A stretch of 64,000 bases of DNA. It comes from Hormiphora californensis. Its lineage: Eukaryota > Ctenophora > Tentaculata > Cydippida > Pleurobrachiidae. Under the pieces are notes generated by a model, which was not told where the DNA came from, did no database searches, and was given only the letters and a program-made list of their open reading frames with translations. Position numbers and translations under genes: made by a program. Location: positions 3,113,037 through 3,177,036 of the forward strand of contig CM035350.1 of NCBI GenBank assembly GCA_020137815.1. The letters are read 5' to 3'. How positions within the stretch are numbered: the stretch's first letter is position 1; each line of letters begins with the position of its first letter. This document shows positions 54,462 to 64,000 of the stretch, piece by piece.

Positions 54462-54931
54462 TCTCTCTCCCTGATTATCACAACAAATGCTTCCCACTTT
54501 CCCATGTACACTGATCTATGTGTGTGTGTGGGAGGGGATATATTGTGTTTTGTTACCCATTTTACAGGATCTTTGTAGTTCTCTGAGGGTCCATTGTTGT
54601 TTGCGTGACAGCTTTTACGATCTTGCTTTGAGCCACTAGTGTTTTGATATTGTCCTTGCTAGCTCCATGTCTTCTGTAGTTTCTCTAACCTTATACATTC
54701 CCTGAAAACTTTGTGTGGCTTTGTGGGTTCGGTAAATCAATAAAAACTTTGTACCTAACCGCACGAAGTAATCTGAATAATGATAAATTTGTGTAGCTCA
54801 TACCGAATTTTCTTGGTGTTTTGGCAGTCTAGGCGCACAATGATAACTAGCTCCAACTAATATCCATCTCTACTGTTAGGGGATATAACTATGATGATGT
54901 TAGAGGGAGAAGGTTCTCACAACTGCAGAGG
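53159..54931. other. Divergent intergenic region, Kv (-) / ABLIM-like (+)
   Basis: Contains a CRE palindrome TGACGTCA at 53441-53448 followed by TGACGTAA, a short (CA)n at about 53469-53494, a G10 run near 53905 and CT tracts at 54332-54465. No coding exon was recognised. Both promoters should lie here. Confidence 0.45.
54332..54465. repeat. (CT)n microsatellite with TATATA interruption
   Basis: About 65 CT dinucleotides split by TTTCCC and TATATAT, about 470 bp before the ABLIM start codon. Confidence 0.95.

Positions 54932-64000
<9,069 letters not shown>

Overview
The window is nuclear DNA from an animal. It carries spliced GT-AG genes for an axonemal dynein heavy chain, a Kv channel, a PRDM factor and an ABLIM-type LIM protein, with short introns, many small inverted-repeat transposons and long CT/GA tracts. 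A sponge or another early-branching animal would fit, but the sequence alone does not fix the phylum.

Layout. 577-3364 (+): 3' part of a BTB-BACK-kelch protein. 3742-6453 (+): a broken non-LTR retrotransposon with a reverse transcriptase and a restriction-like endonuclease. 6603-9571 (-): a four-exon gene for a small secreted DOPA-4,5-dioxygenase-like protein, whose second intron is packed with nested inverted-repeat elements. 10802-27132 (+): a complete outer-arm dynein heavy chain (DNAH5/DNAH8 type, about 4604 residues). 29957-32526 (+): a CCDC169-like coiled-coil protein with an RFX X-box about 190 bp upstream. 32695-35486 (-): a secreted protein with six LDL-receptor class A modules and a coiled coil. 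36173-44875 (-): a PRDM protein (PR/SET domain, C2H2 fingers, two kinds of protein repeat), with two giant tandem hairpin elements in one intron. 46229-53158 (-): a voltage-gated K+ channel with T1, S1-S6 and a GYGD filter. 54932-64000 (+, open at the window edge): a four-LIM ABLIM-like protein with at least one tiny nested gene in its largest intron.

Logic. Dynein and the CCDC169-like gene are probably ciliary: dynein by family, the neighbour by its X-box and adjacency. DODA/dynein and Kv/ABLIM are divergent pairs; CCDC169/LDLa is a tight convergent pair (168 bp between stop codons). Nothing else suggests co-regulation.

Two cross-cutting results. First, many single-base homopolymer indels break otherwise intact reading frames in at least five genes. 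Undoing them gives coding lengths exactly divisible by three, so they are most likely assembly or sequencing errors. Second, the same end of both copies of an approximately 825-bp TIR element abuts a perfect palindrome built from unrelated flanking DNA, which suggests an insertion-linked inverted duplication.
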